Source: Pseudomonas benzenivorans (GTDB taxonomy: Bacteria; Pseudomonadota; Gammaproteobacteria; Pseudomonadales; Pseudomonadaceae). Taken from it: a stretch of 64,000 nucleotides of DNA. The translations under genes and the position numbers were made by a program. Positions 36,566 through 44,906 of the stretch are shown piece after piece (within the stretch, counting starts at the first letter, position 1; the number at the start of each line of letters is the position of its first letter). The stretch spans positions 3,968,001 through 4,032,000 of the forward strand of contig NZ_CP073346.1 of the NCBI RefSeq assembly GCF_024397895.1, given 5' to 3'. The notes under the pieces are model-generated. The model was not told the DNA's origin. It worked only from the letters and a program-made list of their open reading frames with translations, and searched no databases.

Positions 36566-37639
36566 TTAGCGGGCATACAGCTTGAAGCTGTCGTCCCAGG
36601 GTTCCTTGGTGGTGCCGCCCAGGTCATGCACCAGCTTCTGGGTGCCGTTCATCAGGGTGGTGATGCGGCTGTCGGGGGTGCTGGCCGAGGCGGCCTGGTT
36701 GCTGGTGCCGGTGATCAGCGGCGGGTTGGAGGCGAACGACCAGAGGTAGTGCCAGACCGCGGCGTTGTGCTTCTGGGTCTGCTGGGTGCTGTTGAAGTAG
36801 CCGGTCTTGACTTCGCTGAAGGCGGTCATGTTCATCAGGCCGGTGTTGTTGTCGCCGACGAAGATGGTGCTGGTGACGGCCGAGGTGCGGTAGGCCTCGA
36901 AGATCACGCCCTTGGTCTTCAACTCGCTGACGTAGGTGCGGCACACCTCGCCGGTCCACTTGTTGCCCAGGTAGCTCTTGCCCTGATTGGAGTAGAAGGG
37001 GTCGAGCAGGGCCACGCGCTTGGGCAGCAGCTTGCTGTTGACGGTGCCGGCGGTGACCGCATCGCTGATCTTCTTGGTCAGGACGATGGCCAGCTGGTTG
37101 CCCAGGGAGTGGCCGAGCAGGCGGATGCCGCTGCCGTTGTAGCCGGCCAGGTTGTCCTTGTAGCTCTGGAACAGCAGGTCGCCGGCCGACTGCGACGGGC
37201 CGCTGGCGTAGGCGCCGCTGGCGTTGCGCCAGCGCATGGCGCGCGGCCCCGTGGCGGTCCAGATCTTCGCCTCGGCGTCCTTGACCTCGCCCTCGTCGGC
37301 GAACTGGTTCCAGTACAGCACGCCGACGTTGTAGCCGGCCGTCAGCCAGGCGTGAGCCAGGTCCAGGTTGGGTCCACCGGCATCCAGACGATTGAAGGTC
37401 TCGCGGTTCTTGTTGACGCTGGAGCCGTTCTGCCAGCCGTGGATGTAGATCACGGTGGGCTTGGTCGAGCTGTAATAGGCGTTGGTGTAGCCCGGCTGGG
37501 CCTTCTGCCAGCTGTCGCCGTAGCCGAACCAGTACAGACCGTAATCCAGGTTGTTGAAGGTGCTGTCGGGGAACACGCCGGTGGCGGCCTCGGCCAGGGA
37601 GGTGAGTGTCAGGAGAAACAGCAGGACAAGCTTGCGCAT
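36566..37639 (-). CDS. Secreted alpha/beta hydrolase (lipase-like), copy A
   Basis: 357 aa. Sec signal MRKLVLLFLLTLTSLAEA with cleavage before ATG. Mature enzyme: oxyanion-type strand TVIYIHGWQNGSS, nucleophile elbow LLGHSLGNQLA (Ser near residue 178), VALLDPFYSN with the probable catalytic Asp, and a C-terminal His in KHNAAVWHYLW. No lipobox, so it is periplasmic or exported. Substrate unknown. It is about 88% identical (my count) to the gene at 37802, and even the upstream sequences match. Confidence 0.88.
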   Translation of the reverse strand: MRKLVLLFLLTLTSLAEAATGVFPDSTFNNLDYGLYWFGYGDSWQKAQPGYTNAYYSSTKPTVIYIHGWQNGSSVNKNRETFNRLDAGGPNLDLAHAWLTAGYNVGVLYWNQFADEGEVKDAEAKIWTATGPRAMRWRNASGAYASGPSQSAGDLLFQSYKDNLAGYNGSGIRLLGHSLGNQLAIVLTKKISDAVTAGTVNSKLLPKRVALLDPFYSNQGKSYLGNKWTGEVCRTYVSELKTKGVIFEAYRTSAVTSTIFVGDNNTGLMNMTAFSEVKTGYFNSTQQTQKHNAAVWHYLWSFASNPPLITGTSNQAASASTPDSRITTLMNGTQKLVHDLGGTTKEPWDDSFKLYAR

Positions 37640-37755
37640 GGAGCGGACCCTCTATTTGTTGTTGTGTGGGGTAGGCTGAGCTTATCCCTGGCAGGGATGG
37701 CCGCCATCGCCCGGACGGGTGAGGGGCGGGTGAGGGACGCGGCAGAAAGCAGTGG

Positions 37756-37786
37756 GCGCCGCCCCCTCTATCTGGGGGGGCGGCGC
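37756..37786 (-). terminator. Terminator-like hairpin of hydrolase copy B
   Basis: 11-bp GC-only stem (37756-37766 with 37776-37786), 15 nt beyond the minus-strand stop, followed on that strand by a short T-rich stretch. Confidence 0.65.
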
Positions 37787-37801
37787 AGGAGGGGCAGGCG
37801 C

Positions 37802-38875
37802 TTAGCGGGCGTACAGCTTGAAATTGTCGTCCGAGGGTTCCTTGGTATAGACGCCCTGGTCATGCACCAGCCGCTGGGTGCCGTTCATCAGGGTGGCGAT
37901 ACGGCTGTCGGAGGTCTTCGCCGAGGCGGCCTGGTTGCTGCTGCCGCTGATCAGCGGCGGGTTGGAGGCGAACGACCAGAGGTAGTGCCAGACCGCGGCG
38001 TTGTGCTTCTCGGCCACCTGCACGCTGTTGAAGTACCAGGGCTTGAGTTCGCTGAAGGCGGTCATGTTCATCAGCCCGGTATTCTTGTCGCCGACGAAGA
38101 GGGTGCTGGTGACGGCCGAGCTGCGGTAGGCCTCGAAGATCACGCCCTTGGTCTTCAGTTCGCTGACGTAGCTGCGGCTCACCTCGCCGGTCCACTTGTT
38201 GCCCAGGTAGCTCTTGGCGTAGTTGGAGTAGAAGGGGTCGAGCAGGGCCACGCGCTTGGGCAGCAGCTTGCTGCTGACGCTGCCGGCGCTGACCGCATCG
38301 CTGATCTTCTTGGTCAGGACGATGGCCAGCTGGTTGCCCAGGGAGTGGCCGAGCAGGCGGATGTTGTTGCCGTTGTAGCCGGCCAGGTTGTCCTTGTAGC
38401 TCTGGAACAGCAGGTCGCCGACCGACTTGGACGGACCGTTGCTGTAGACGTTGCTGGAATTGCGCCAGCGCATGGCGCGCGGGCCCGTGGCGGTCCAGAT
38501 CTTCGCCTCGGCGTCTTTCACCTCGCCCTCGTCGGCGAACTGGTTCCAGTACAGCACCCCGACGTTGTAGCCGGCCGTGAGCCACGCATGGGCCAGGTCC
38601 AGGTTCGGCCCGCCGGCATCCAGGCGATTGAAGGTCTCGCGGTTTTTCTTCGCGCTGGAGCCGTTCTGCCAGCCGTGGATGTAGATAACGGTGGGCTTGC
38701 TCGAGCTGTAATAGGCGTTGCTGTAGCCGGGCTGGGCCTTCTGCCAGCTGTCGCCGTAGCCGAACCAGTACAGGCCGTAATCCAGGTTGTTGAAGGTGCT
38801 GTCGGGGAACACGCCGGTGGCGGCCTCGGCCAGGGAGGTGAGTGTCAGGAGAAACAGCAGGACGAGCTTGCGCAT
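37802..38875 (-). CDS. Secreted alpha/beta hydrolase (lipase-like), copy B
   Basis: 357 aa, same signal peptide and catalytic features as copy A (GHSLG elbow, VALLDPFYSN, KHNAAVWHYLW). Differences cluster in three surface stretches (residues ~137-153, 280-287 and 335-350) while the active-site segments are unchanged. The gene starts are exactly 1236 bp apart, with conserved leader sequence, so this is a tandem duplication with early divergence, perhaps in substrate range. An orphan sensor kinase gene lies upstream on the same strand. Confidence 0.88.
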   Translation of the reverse strand: MRKLVLLFLLTLTSLAEAATGVFPDSTFNNLDYGLYWFGYGDSWQKAQPGYSNAYYSSSKPTVIYIHGWQNGSSAKKNRETFNRLDAGGPNLDLAHAWLTAGYNVGVLYWNQFADEGEVKDAEAKIWTATGPRAMRWRNSSNVYSNGPSKSVGDLLFQSYKDNLAGYNGNNIRLLGHSLGNQLAIVLTKKISDAVSAGSVSSKLLPKRVALLDPFYSNYAKSYLGNKWTGEVSRSYVSELKTKGVIFEAYRSSAVTSTLFVGDKNTGLMNMTAFSELKPWYFNSVQVAEKHNAAVWHYLWSFASNPPLISGSSNQAASAKTSDSRIATLMNGTQRLVHDQGVYTKEPSDDNFKLYAR

Positions 38876-38981
38876 GGAACGGACCCTCTATTGTTGTTGT
38901 GTGGGGTCGTTCGAGCTTAACGGCCGTCTCGATTCCAGCCATCGCCCGGACGGGTGAAGGCGGCTGGCGGGCGTCGATGGC

Positions 38982-41612
38982 TCAGGTGTCGGCCAGCGGC
39001 AGGGTGAAGTAGAAAGTGCTGCCCTGGCCCACCACGCTGCTGTAATCGATCTGCCCGTGCATGCGCTCGATCAGCGTCTTGCAGATGCTCAGGCCCAGGC
39101 CGGTGCCGCCGCGCCGACGACTGTCGGAGGCATCGGCCTGGGCGAATTTCTGGAAGATGCGCTCGCGAAACTCCTCGGCGATGCCGGGGCCGTAGTCGCG
39201 CACTTGGACCCTGACCTGCTGGTCGACCAGCTGGGCGGAAATTTCCACCCGGCCCAGGGGATCGGAGAACTTCACCGCATTGGCGATCAGGTTGCTGAGC
39301 ACCTGTTGCAGGCGCAGGCCGTCGACCTGCACCGGCACCTGGGCGGGCAGGGCGCTGTCGTCCAGGCTGAGGCTGACCTGGAAGCCGTCGGCATAGCCCT
39401 GGTTGTGCGCCAGCGCCTCGTGCAGCAGCGGGCGCAGATCGGTGCGGCTGAGCTGGAGGCGGGTGTGGCCGAACTCGAGCTTCTCGATGTCGAGAATGTC
39501 ATTGACCAGGCTGACCAGGCGCTCTGAGTTGCTCTGGGCAATGCTCACCAGCTGGTGGGCTTGCTCGCTGAGCGGGCCGACCGCGCCGGCGGTGAGCAGG
39601 CCGAGCGAGCCCTTGATCGAGGTCAGCGGGGTGCGCAGCTCGTGACTGACGGTGGCGACGAATTCGCTCTTCATCCGCTCGACCTGCTTGCGCGCGCTGA
39701 TATCGCGGAGCATGCAGATATACAGGCGGCGTCCCGGCAACGCATAGCTGCTCAGGCTGATTTCCAGTTCCAGCTGTTTGCCGTTGGTGTGGGTGCCGCT
39801 GACCTCGAGGGCGTTGCCCAGCTGCCCGTCCAGCCGCTCTGCGCTGCAGGGGTGCAGGCTGGGAATCAGGCTGCCGATGCGCCGGCCGACCAGCTCGCTG
39901 GTGGGGTAGCCGAACAGGCGGCTGCTGGCCGGGTTGGCACGTCCGATCAGGCCCTGTTCGTCGAAGATGAGGATGCCCTCGGCGGCGTTCTCCAGAATGG
40001 CGCTGAGCTCCAGGGTGCGCTGCCTGACCTGGTGGCGAATCTGGTCGGCGCGGCCGGTGATGGTCAGCAGGTAGCCGCCGAGCAGGCTGCACAGCAGCAG
40101 GCCGCCGGCCAGCACGGCCCAGGGCTGCAGGCCGTGGTTGCGGCGCAGGAAGGCTTCGGTCGGCGAGATCGTCAGGCGCAGCTGGCGCCCGCCGATCTCC
40201 AGTTGCTCCTGCCAGACCAGCTCCGTGGCATAGGCCGGCAAGGCGATCCCGGGCTGCCCGTAGAGCGGTTGCGCTGCGGCGTCGCTGACATCCTCCAGCT
40301 GCAGCCGGTAACTGTCGGCCGGGTAGGCCTTGAGCGCGTTCTCGATCAGGTCGGCCATGCGCACGACCGCCGCGGCATAGCCGCGCAGCTGGCGCCGGCG
40401 TTCGCTGACGCCCAGCGGCGCGAGCTCGCCGGCGTAGACCGGATGCAGCAGCAGAACCCCGAGTTGCGGCGTCTGCTTGTCCTGAACCAGGGTGATGGGC
40501 GCGGTCATCACGGTGCGGGCGCTGTCCCGGGCGCGCTCCAGGGCCTGTCGGCGCAACGGCAGGGAGGCGACATCGAAGCCGAGTGCCTTGACGTTGGCGC
40601 CGAGGGGCTCGACGTAGGTCACCGGCACGTAGGCCGGGCGTGCTCCGGCGCTGACCAACTGACCCGCGGCGTCGAACTCCGAAATGCGAAAACCCGCGAA
40701 GCCCTCGGCCGCCATCTGCGTCTCGAAGCCTTCCCGCTGTCCGGCGGTGACCAGGGCGTCCCAGCTCAGGGCGGTGATGCCCGGATAGGTGCTGGGCAGG
40801 TTGGCGACGAAGCGGGCGAAGTCCTGGCGCGACACCCCTTCCGACGAATTGAACAGGCGCTCGATGGATTGCGCGGCCTTGCCGTAGAGCTCGAAGCGGA
40901 ACTTGAGCGTGGCGCTCATCAGCTTCGCCTGCTCGTGGAAACGCAGGCGCAGGTTGTTCTGCTCGGCGTCGCTGGCGCGCACGAAGATCAGCACCATGAT
41001 CGCGCAGCTGATCAGCAGCGGCAGGCCCACGCCGCCCGCACGGCTGCGCCAAAGTGCACGGGGCTCGGCGAACAATATGAACATCAGCGGGGTGGCGATC
41101 AGCACGCCAACGCTGTCGCCAACCCACCAGGTCCACCAGCTGAACGGCAGTTCCTCGGCGCCGATCAGCTGGTTCAGGTAAAGCACGCCGGTGCCCATGC
41201 TGGCACTGATCAGGCAGGCCATCGGGCCGCCGAGCAGCAGCAGCAGGAAGATGCTGCGCTCGCTGGTGAGCGGGGTTGGAAAGCCGACAAAGCTGCGAAT
41301 CAACCAGCTGGCCACGAGGGCCTGCAGCGAGGTGCCAAAGGCGATGCCGCTGGCCACCAGCAAGTCTTCCAGGCTCAGCTGCTCCAGGCTGCTGAAGCCG
41401 ATGCTGAGATTGAGCAGGGTCGAGCCTAGGAACACCCCGGCCAGCATCGGGTAGCCCCAGATCAGCACGGCCGCCAGGGCGATGCCCACCGGCGGGAACA
41501 CGGCACTGGCGAAGCCGGGGGGGATGGCCAGCATCAGCGCCAGGCGCCCGGCGACGGCATAGGCCAGGGCCAGCAGGAGGATCTTCAGCGGCAGGGGGAT
41601 CGGGTACTGCAT
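38982..41612 (-). CDS. Membrane sensor histidine kinase, MASE1-PAS-HisKA-HATPase
   Basis: 876 aa. An N-terminal MASE1-type sensor with about eight helices (residues 1-205; FPPVGIALAAVLIWGYPMLA) precedes a periplasmic CHASE-like region (~230-490) and another helix. A PAS domain follows (~540-650), then the H-box ATVSHELRTPLTSIKGSLG, N-box NLIANAVKFSD, G1 DYGPGIAEEF and G2 GGTGLGLSICKTL. There is no receiver domain and no response regulator gene in the window, so it is an orphan kinase; its signal is unknown. The CHASE call rests on layout only. Confidence 0.92.
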   Translation of the reverse strand: MQYPIPLPLKILLLALAYAVAGRLALMLAIPPGFASAVFPPVGIALAAVLIWGYPMLAGVFLGSTLLNLSIGFSSLEQLSLEDLLVASGIAFGTSLQALVASWLIRSFVGFPTPLTSERSIFLLLLLGGPMACLISASMGTGVLYLNQLIGAEELPFSWWTWWVGDSVGVLIATPLMFILFAEPRALWRSRAGGVGLPLLISCAIMVLIFVRASDAEQNNLRLRFHEQAKLMSATLKFRFELYGKAAQSIERLFNSSEGVSRQDFARFVANLPSTYPGITALSWDALVTAGQREGFETQMAAEGFAGFRISEFDAAGQLVSAGARPAYVPVTYVEPLGANVKALGFDVASLPLRRQALERARDSARTVMTAPITLVQDKQTPQLGVLLLHPVYAGELAPLGVSERRRQLRGYAAAVVRMADLIENALKAYPADSYRLQLEDVSDAAAQPLYGQPGIALPAYATELVWQEQLEIGGRQLRLTISPTEAFLRRNHGLQPWAVLAGGLLLCSLLGGYLLTITGRADQIRHQVRQRTLELSAILENAAEGILIFDEQGLIGRANPASSRLFGYPTSELVGRRIGSLIPSLHPCSAERLDGQLGNALEVSGTHTNGKQLELEISLSSYALPGRRLYICMLRDISARKQVERMKSEFVATVSHELRTPLTSIKGSLGLLTAGAVGPLSEQAHQLVSIAQSNSERLVSLVNDILDIEKLEFGHTRLQLSRTDLRPLLHEALAHNQGYADGFQVSLSLDDSALPAQVPVQVDGLRLQQVLSNLIANAVKFSDPLGRVEISAQLVDQQVRVQVRDYGPGIAEEFRERIFQKFAQADASDSRRRGGTGLGLSICKTLIERMHGQIDYSSVVGQGSTFYFTLPLADT

Positions 41613-42070
41613 GTATTGCTGGAACTCCGGGGGCGGTTCGCCGTGGCGCGCACAGGTGGCGGCCGAGCTGGATTGACCGGCAACTCGGACGGATGTTCGT
41701 CATTGCAGGGGCATGATTCCCGGTGACATGCCCCGCGCGCAAGCTGAAATTTCCCCCGGCGGGGCCTGAAGGTGGTGGTCGCGTTGGCCGGCCGGCTACG
41801 CCTCGCTACACTTGTTCGCAGTCTTCAGGCGACCGGTCGTCATGCCTCGCCCAGGCCAATGGATGGACTACCCCGGCCGCCAGTCACTCGCTTGTTTGAT
41901 CTGCGGACGAAAGCGACTTGGCTGTGGCACACTCTGCGGCTTGCAAGCGGTGCGAATCCTGCCCAGTGCGGATGTGCGGCCGCCCCCTGAATCTGCGCCC
42001 GCGGCCATCGGTGACCACGGGCTCCTGCATACCCGGCCGCCAGGTGCGGCAGCGAACATGAGGAATGAGC
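41613..42070. other. Intergenic region without confident gene
   Basis: 458 nt between the divergent sensor kinase and the ketoacyl synthase. Short frames on both strands lack RBS and known motifs. It must carry both promoters, but no clear -35/-10 pair or PsrA/FadR-type palindrome is visible. Confidence 0.6.
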
Positions 42071-43192
42071 GTGCATAACGTCGTCATCAGCGGTACCGGC
42101 CTGTACACCCCGGCCAACAGCATTTCCAACGACGAGCTGGTGGCGTCCTTCAATGCCTATGTGCAGCAGTTCAACGCCGACAATGCCGAGGCCATCGCCC
42201 GCGGCGAGGTCGAGGCGCTGGCCGAGTCGAGCAGTGCCTTCATCGAGAAGGCTTCGGGCATCAAGAGCCGCTTCGTGGTGGATAAAGAGGGCATCCTCGA
42301 CCCGGCGCGCATGGTGCCGCGCATTCCCGAGCGCGCCAACGAGCAGTGGGGCATTCTCTGCGAGATGGCGGTAGCCGCCGCCGAGCAGGCGCTGGCCCGG
42401 GCCGGCAAGACCGCCGCGGACATCGACGGGGTGATAGTCGCCTGTTCCAACCTGCAGCGCGCCTACCCGGCGGTGGCCATCGAAGTGCAGGCCGCCCTGG
42501 GCATTCAGGGCTTCGGCTACGACATGAACGTGGCCTGCAGCTCGGCGACCTTCGGTATCCAGGCTGCGGCCAACAGTGTGCAGCTCGGTCAGGCCCGGGC
42601 GGTGCTGATGGTCAACCCGGAAATCTGCACCGGCCACCTGAACTTCCGCGACCGTGACAGCCACTTCATCTTCGGCGACGCCTGCACCGCGGTGATCGTC
42701 GAGCGTGCCGACCTGGCGACCTCCGCGCATCAGTTCGACGTCGTCGGCACCAAGCTATTGACCCAGTTCTCCAACAACATCCGCAACAACTTCGGCTTCC
42801 TCAATCGCGCTGCGCAAGAGGGCGTCGGTGCCCGCGACAAGCTGTTCGTCCAGGAAGGGCGCAAGGTGTTCAAGGAGGTTTGCCCGATGGTGGCCGAGCT
42901 GATCGCCGTGCACCTGCAGGAGAACGATCTGGAGGTCGCGCAGGTCCAGCGCTTCTGGCTGCACCAGGCCAACCTCAACATGAACCTGCTGATCGCCCGC
43001 AAGCTGCTCGGTCGCGATGCCGAGCCCCATGAGGCGCCGGTGATTCTCGACACCTACGCCAACACCAGTTCGGCCGGTTCGGTGATCGCCCTGCACAAGC
43101 ACCAGGACGACCTGCCCAGCGGCGCCCTGGGCGTGCTCAGCTCCTTCGGCGCGGGCTATTCGATCGGCAGCGTGATCCTGCGCAAGCGCTGA
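42071..43192 (+). CDS. Beta-ketoacyl-ACP synthase III, FabH2-like
   Basis: AGGA at 42061-42064 fits the GTG at 42071 (6-nt spacing), not the ATG at 42065, so I start with MHNVVISGTGLYTP (373 aa). Catalytic triad: Cys in MNVACSSATFG, His in WLHQANLNMN, Asn in YANTSSAGSV. It closely matches my memory of P. aeruginosa PA3286, which condenses octanoyl-CoA from beta-oxidation with malonyl-ACP, bypassing normal initiation. Its stop overlaps the sigma factor ATG by one base. Confidence 0.92.
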   Translation: MHNVVISGTGLYTPANSISNDELVASFNAYVQQFNADNAEAIARGEVEALAESSSAFIEKASGIKSRFVVDKEGILDPARMVPRIPERANEQWGILCEMAVAAAEQALARAGKTAADIDGVIVACSNLQRAYPAVAIEVQAALGIQGFGYDMNVACSSATFGIQAAANSVQLGQARAVLMVNPEICTGHLNFRDRDSHFIFGDACTAVIVERADLATSAHQFDVVGTKLLTQFSNNIRNNFGFLNRAAQEGVGARDKLFVQEGRKVFKEVCPMVAELIAVHLQENDLEVAQVQRFWLHQANLNMNLLIARKLLGRDAEPHEAPVILDTYANTSSAGSVIALHKHQDDLPSGALGVLSSFGAGYSIGSVILRKR

Positions 43193-43803
43193 TGGACTAC
43201 TCGGCCGACACTGCGCTGCTCACCCGCCTGCTGGCGGGCGAGCAACAGGCCTTTCGCGAGCTGGTCGCCAGCTACCAGGGCGCCATGCGCGCGGTGGCTT
43301 ACGCCATCGTCGGCAGTCGCAACGCCGATGAGGTGGTGCAGGAGGCCTGGCTGGCGGTGGTGCGCAGCCTGGATGGCTTCCAGGGGCGCTCCAGCCTGAA
43401 GACCTGGCTGTTGACGATCACCGCCAACGCAGCCAAGACGCGACTCAAGCAGAACCGTCGCGAGGTTTTGCTGGACGACCTGCCCGCGCCCCATGGCACG
43501 ATCGGCGACGAGCGTTTCGCGCAGAGCGGTCACTGGCTGCTGGAGCCTTACGCCTGGCATCAGGACAGTCCGGAGGCACTGCTGAGCGAGAGCGAACTGC
43601 GTGAGTGCCTGGAGAAGACCCTGGTCAGCCTGTCCGAGTTGCAGAGCAGTGTGCTGCTGTTGCGCGAGCGCCAGGGCCTGGAACTGGAGGAGATCTGTAA
43701 TCTTCTGGATGTCTCGCTCTCCAATGTCCGGGTGTTGCTGCATCGGGCGCGCTTGAAGGTTTTCGCCACGCTGGAGCATTTCGAGGAGACAGGCCAATGC
43801 TGA
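43192..43803 (+). CDS. ECF sigma-70 factor
   Basis: 203 aa. Region 2 (residues ~10-85) has AFRELVASYQGAMRAVAYAI and DEVVQEAWLAVVRSLDGFQG; region 4 (~135-190) has LSELQSSVLLLRERQGLEL and the HTH EEICNLLDVSLSNVRVLLH. It is translationally linked to the upstream ketoacyl synthase (TGATG) and overlaps the downstream zinc-finger protein by 7 bases, which is probably its anti-sigma factor. Target genes are unknown; fatty-acid or envelope stress is a guess from the first gene. Confidence 0.92.
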   Translation: MDYSADTALLTRLLAGEQQAFRELVASYQGAMRAVAYAIVGSRNADEVVQEAWLAVVRSLDGFQGRSSLKTWLLTITANAAKTRLKQNRREVLLDDLPAPHGTIGDERFAQSGHWLLEPYAWHQDSPEALLSESELRECLEKTLVSLSELQSSVLLLRERQGLELEEICNLLDVSLSNVRVLLHRARLKVFATLEHFEETGQC

Positions 43804-44030
43804 CGTGCAAGGAACTGGTGGCAAACTCCAGCGACTTTCTGGATCGTCAGCTGAGCCTGCGACTGCGCCTGTCGATCCGCGCTCACCTGGCCATGTGTCG
43901 CAAATGCCGACGTTTCATCCGGCAGATGCGCCTCAGCCAGGCGGTGCTGCGCCAGCTGCCCGAAGGGCAGAGCGCCGAACTGGACGCCTTGGCCGCGGAG
44001 TTGGCCAGACGGCGTCGCGATATGCGCTGA
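43797..44030 (+). CDS. Small zf-HC2 (ZAS) anti-sigma-like protein
   Basis: 77 aa, soluble. The zinc-binding HxxxCxxC motif is present as RAHLAMCRKC at residues ~29-38, preceded by the usual MLTCKELVANSSDFLD helix. Start overlaps the sigma factor stop. No transmembrane segment follows, so unlike many anti-sigma factors it should act in the cytoplasm, possibly redox-sensitive. Confidence 0.88.
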   Translation: MLTCKELVANSSDFLDRQLSLRLRLSIRAHLAMCRKCRRFIRQMRLSQAVLRQLPEGQSAELDALAAELARRRRDMR

Positions 44031-44139
44031 ACGCCTGGGTCTGTTCAGCTCCCGCCTGTTGGGCGATGATGAGCCTCAGCCACGCACGCGACGTCGCAGC
44101 CCGTGGCTATGCTTCCCGGGCCAGCTCCCGGGTCAGGTA

Positions 44140-44589
44140 ATGCAGATGCCAAGTTTTTCATCCCATGACGATTGGTACGCCGGGCTCAAGGCGCTCTGCC
44201 TCGACGACTTTCCCAAGCACTGTCGCAACTGTGGCCGCACCTTCGCCAGCGAGGATGAGTATTTTCGCGAAACCCGGTCGATACGCCCGGAGATCACCGG
44301 TCTCAAGGGCGTCGATGACCCGGACGACGGGCCGCTGGTCGAGGTCTTCCGCAACTGCGTGTGTGGCTCCACCCTGCTGGTGTCCTGTTGTTCGCGGCGC
44401 GATGATTCGGACGCTGGGCATAGGCGCCGGGAGCTGTTCGACAAGCTGCTGAATTTTCTGGAGCTGCAGGGTCTGCCGCGCGAGCAGGCGCGCGGGGAGC
44501 TGCTGCGGCTGATGTCCGGCGAGCGCAGTCCCATGCTGGAGACGCACTACGGTCAGCTCGCGGCGCAAGCCCGCAAGCTGGGCGGCTGA
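44140..44589 (+). CDS. Conserved Cys-rich protein of unknown function
   Basis: 149 aa from ATG 44140 (MQMPSFSSHDDWYAGLKALC); the longer frame begins in non-conserved sequence. Two cysteine pairs, HCRNCGRTF and NCVCGSTLLVSCC, suggest one zinc ribbon. A helical C-terminus follows (FDKLLNFLELQGLPREQARG). It follows the sigma/anti-sigma pair after 110 nt and may belong to the same transcript. I do not recognise a function. Confidence 0.78.
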   Translation: MQMPSFSSHDDWYAGLKALCLDDFPKHCRNCGRTFASEDEYFRETRSIRPEITGLKGVDDPDDGPLVEVFRNCVCGSTLLVSCCSRRDDSDAGHRRRELFDKLLNFLELQGLPREQARGELLRLMSGERSPMLETHYGQLAAQARKLGG

Positions 44590-44782
44590 TCGGTCACCGC
44601 CACGCTCCCGGCCACCGACGGCGACGCGCCGCTCCTTTCTCTGGCTGGATCGGCCTGCTGCTGTGGTCCCGGTCATATCCCCCTTGATCAAGACGCCGGC
44701 AGAGCGTGGCGATGACCGCTGCGCCGTCCCGGGGCGCTAACGCCAGGGCGCGCCCGTAGTCCGCTGAACCGAAAAAGTTCCT

Positions 44783-44802
44783 TTGTCATCAAACATTTAC
44801 AT
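44783..44802 (+). promoter_or_regulatory. Possible degenerate Pho box
   Basis: TTGTCAT at 44783-44789 matches the half-site of a Pho box; the expected second half (around 44794-44802) matches poorly. It lies in the 317-nt gap 44590-44906, about 105 nt before the phosphate-type porin. The rest of the gap shows nothing definite. Confidence 0.35.
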
Positions 44803-44906
44803 ATCAGCAACGGCGCTGAAATGATTCGCCGCGAATATTCCTCCCAGCACAAACGAGCCTCAGCGCTCGGTGTTTTCAGCACTTAAGACCATTAGGGGAA
44901 TCTTCG

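Noticed and set aside
36512..38920. 802-codon plus-strand frame with two internal repeats
   Set aside because: The apparent repeat is only the shadow of the duplicated hydrolase genes on the minus strand.
41812..42078. 88-aa plus frame with a CxxC (SLACLICGRKRLGC) before the ketoacyl synthase
   Set aside because: No RBS, no recognised family, and it runs into the start region of the synthase; judged chance.
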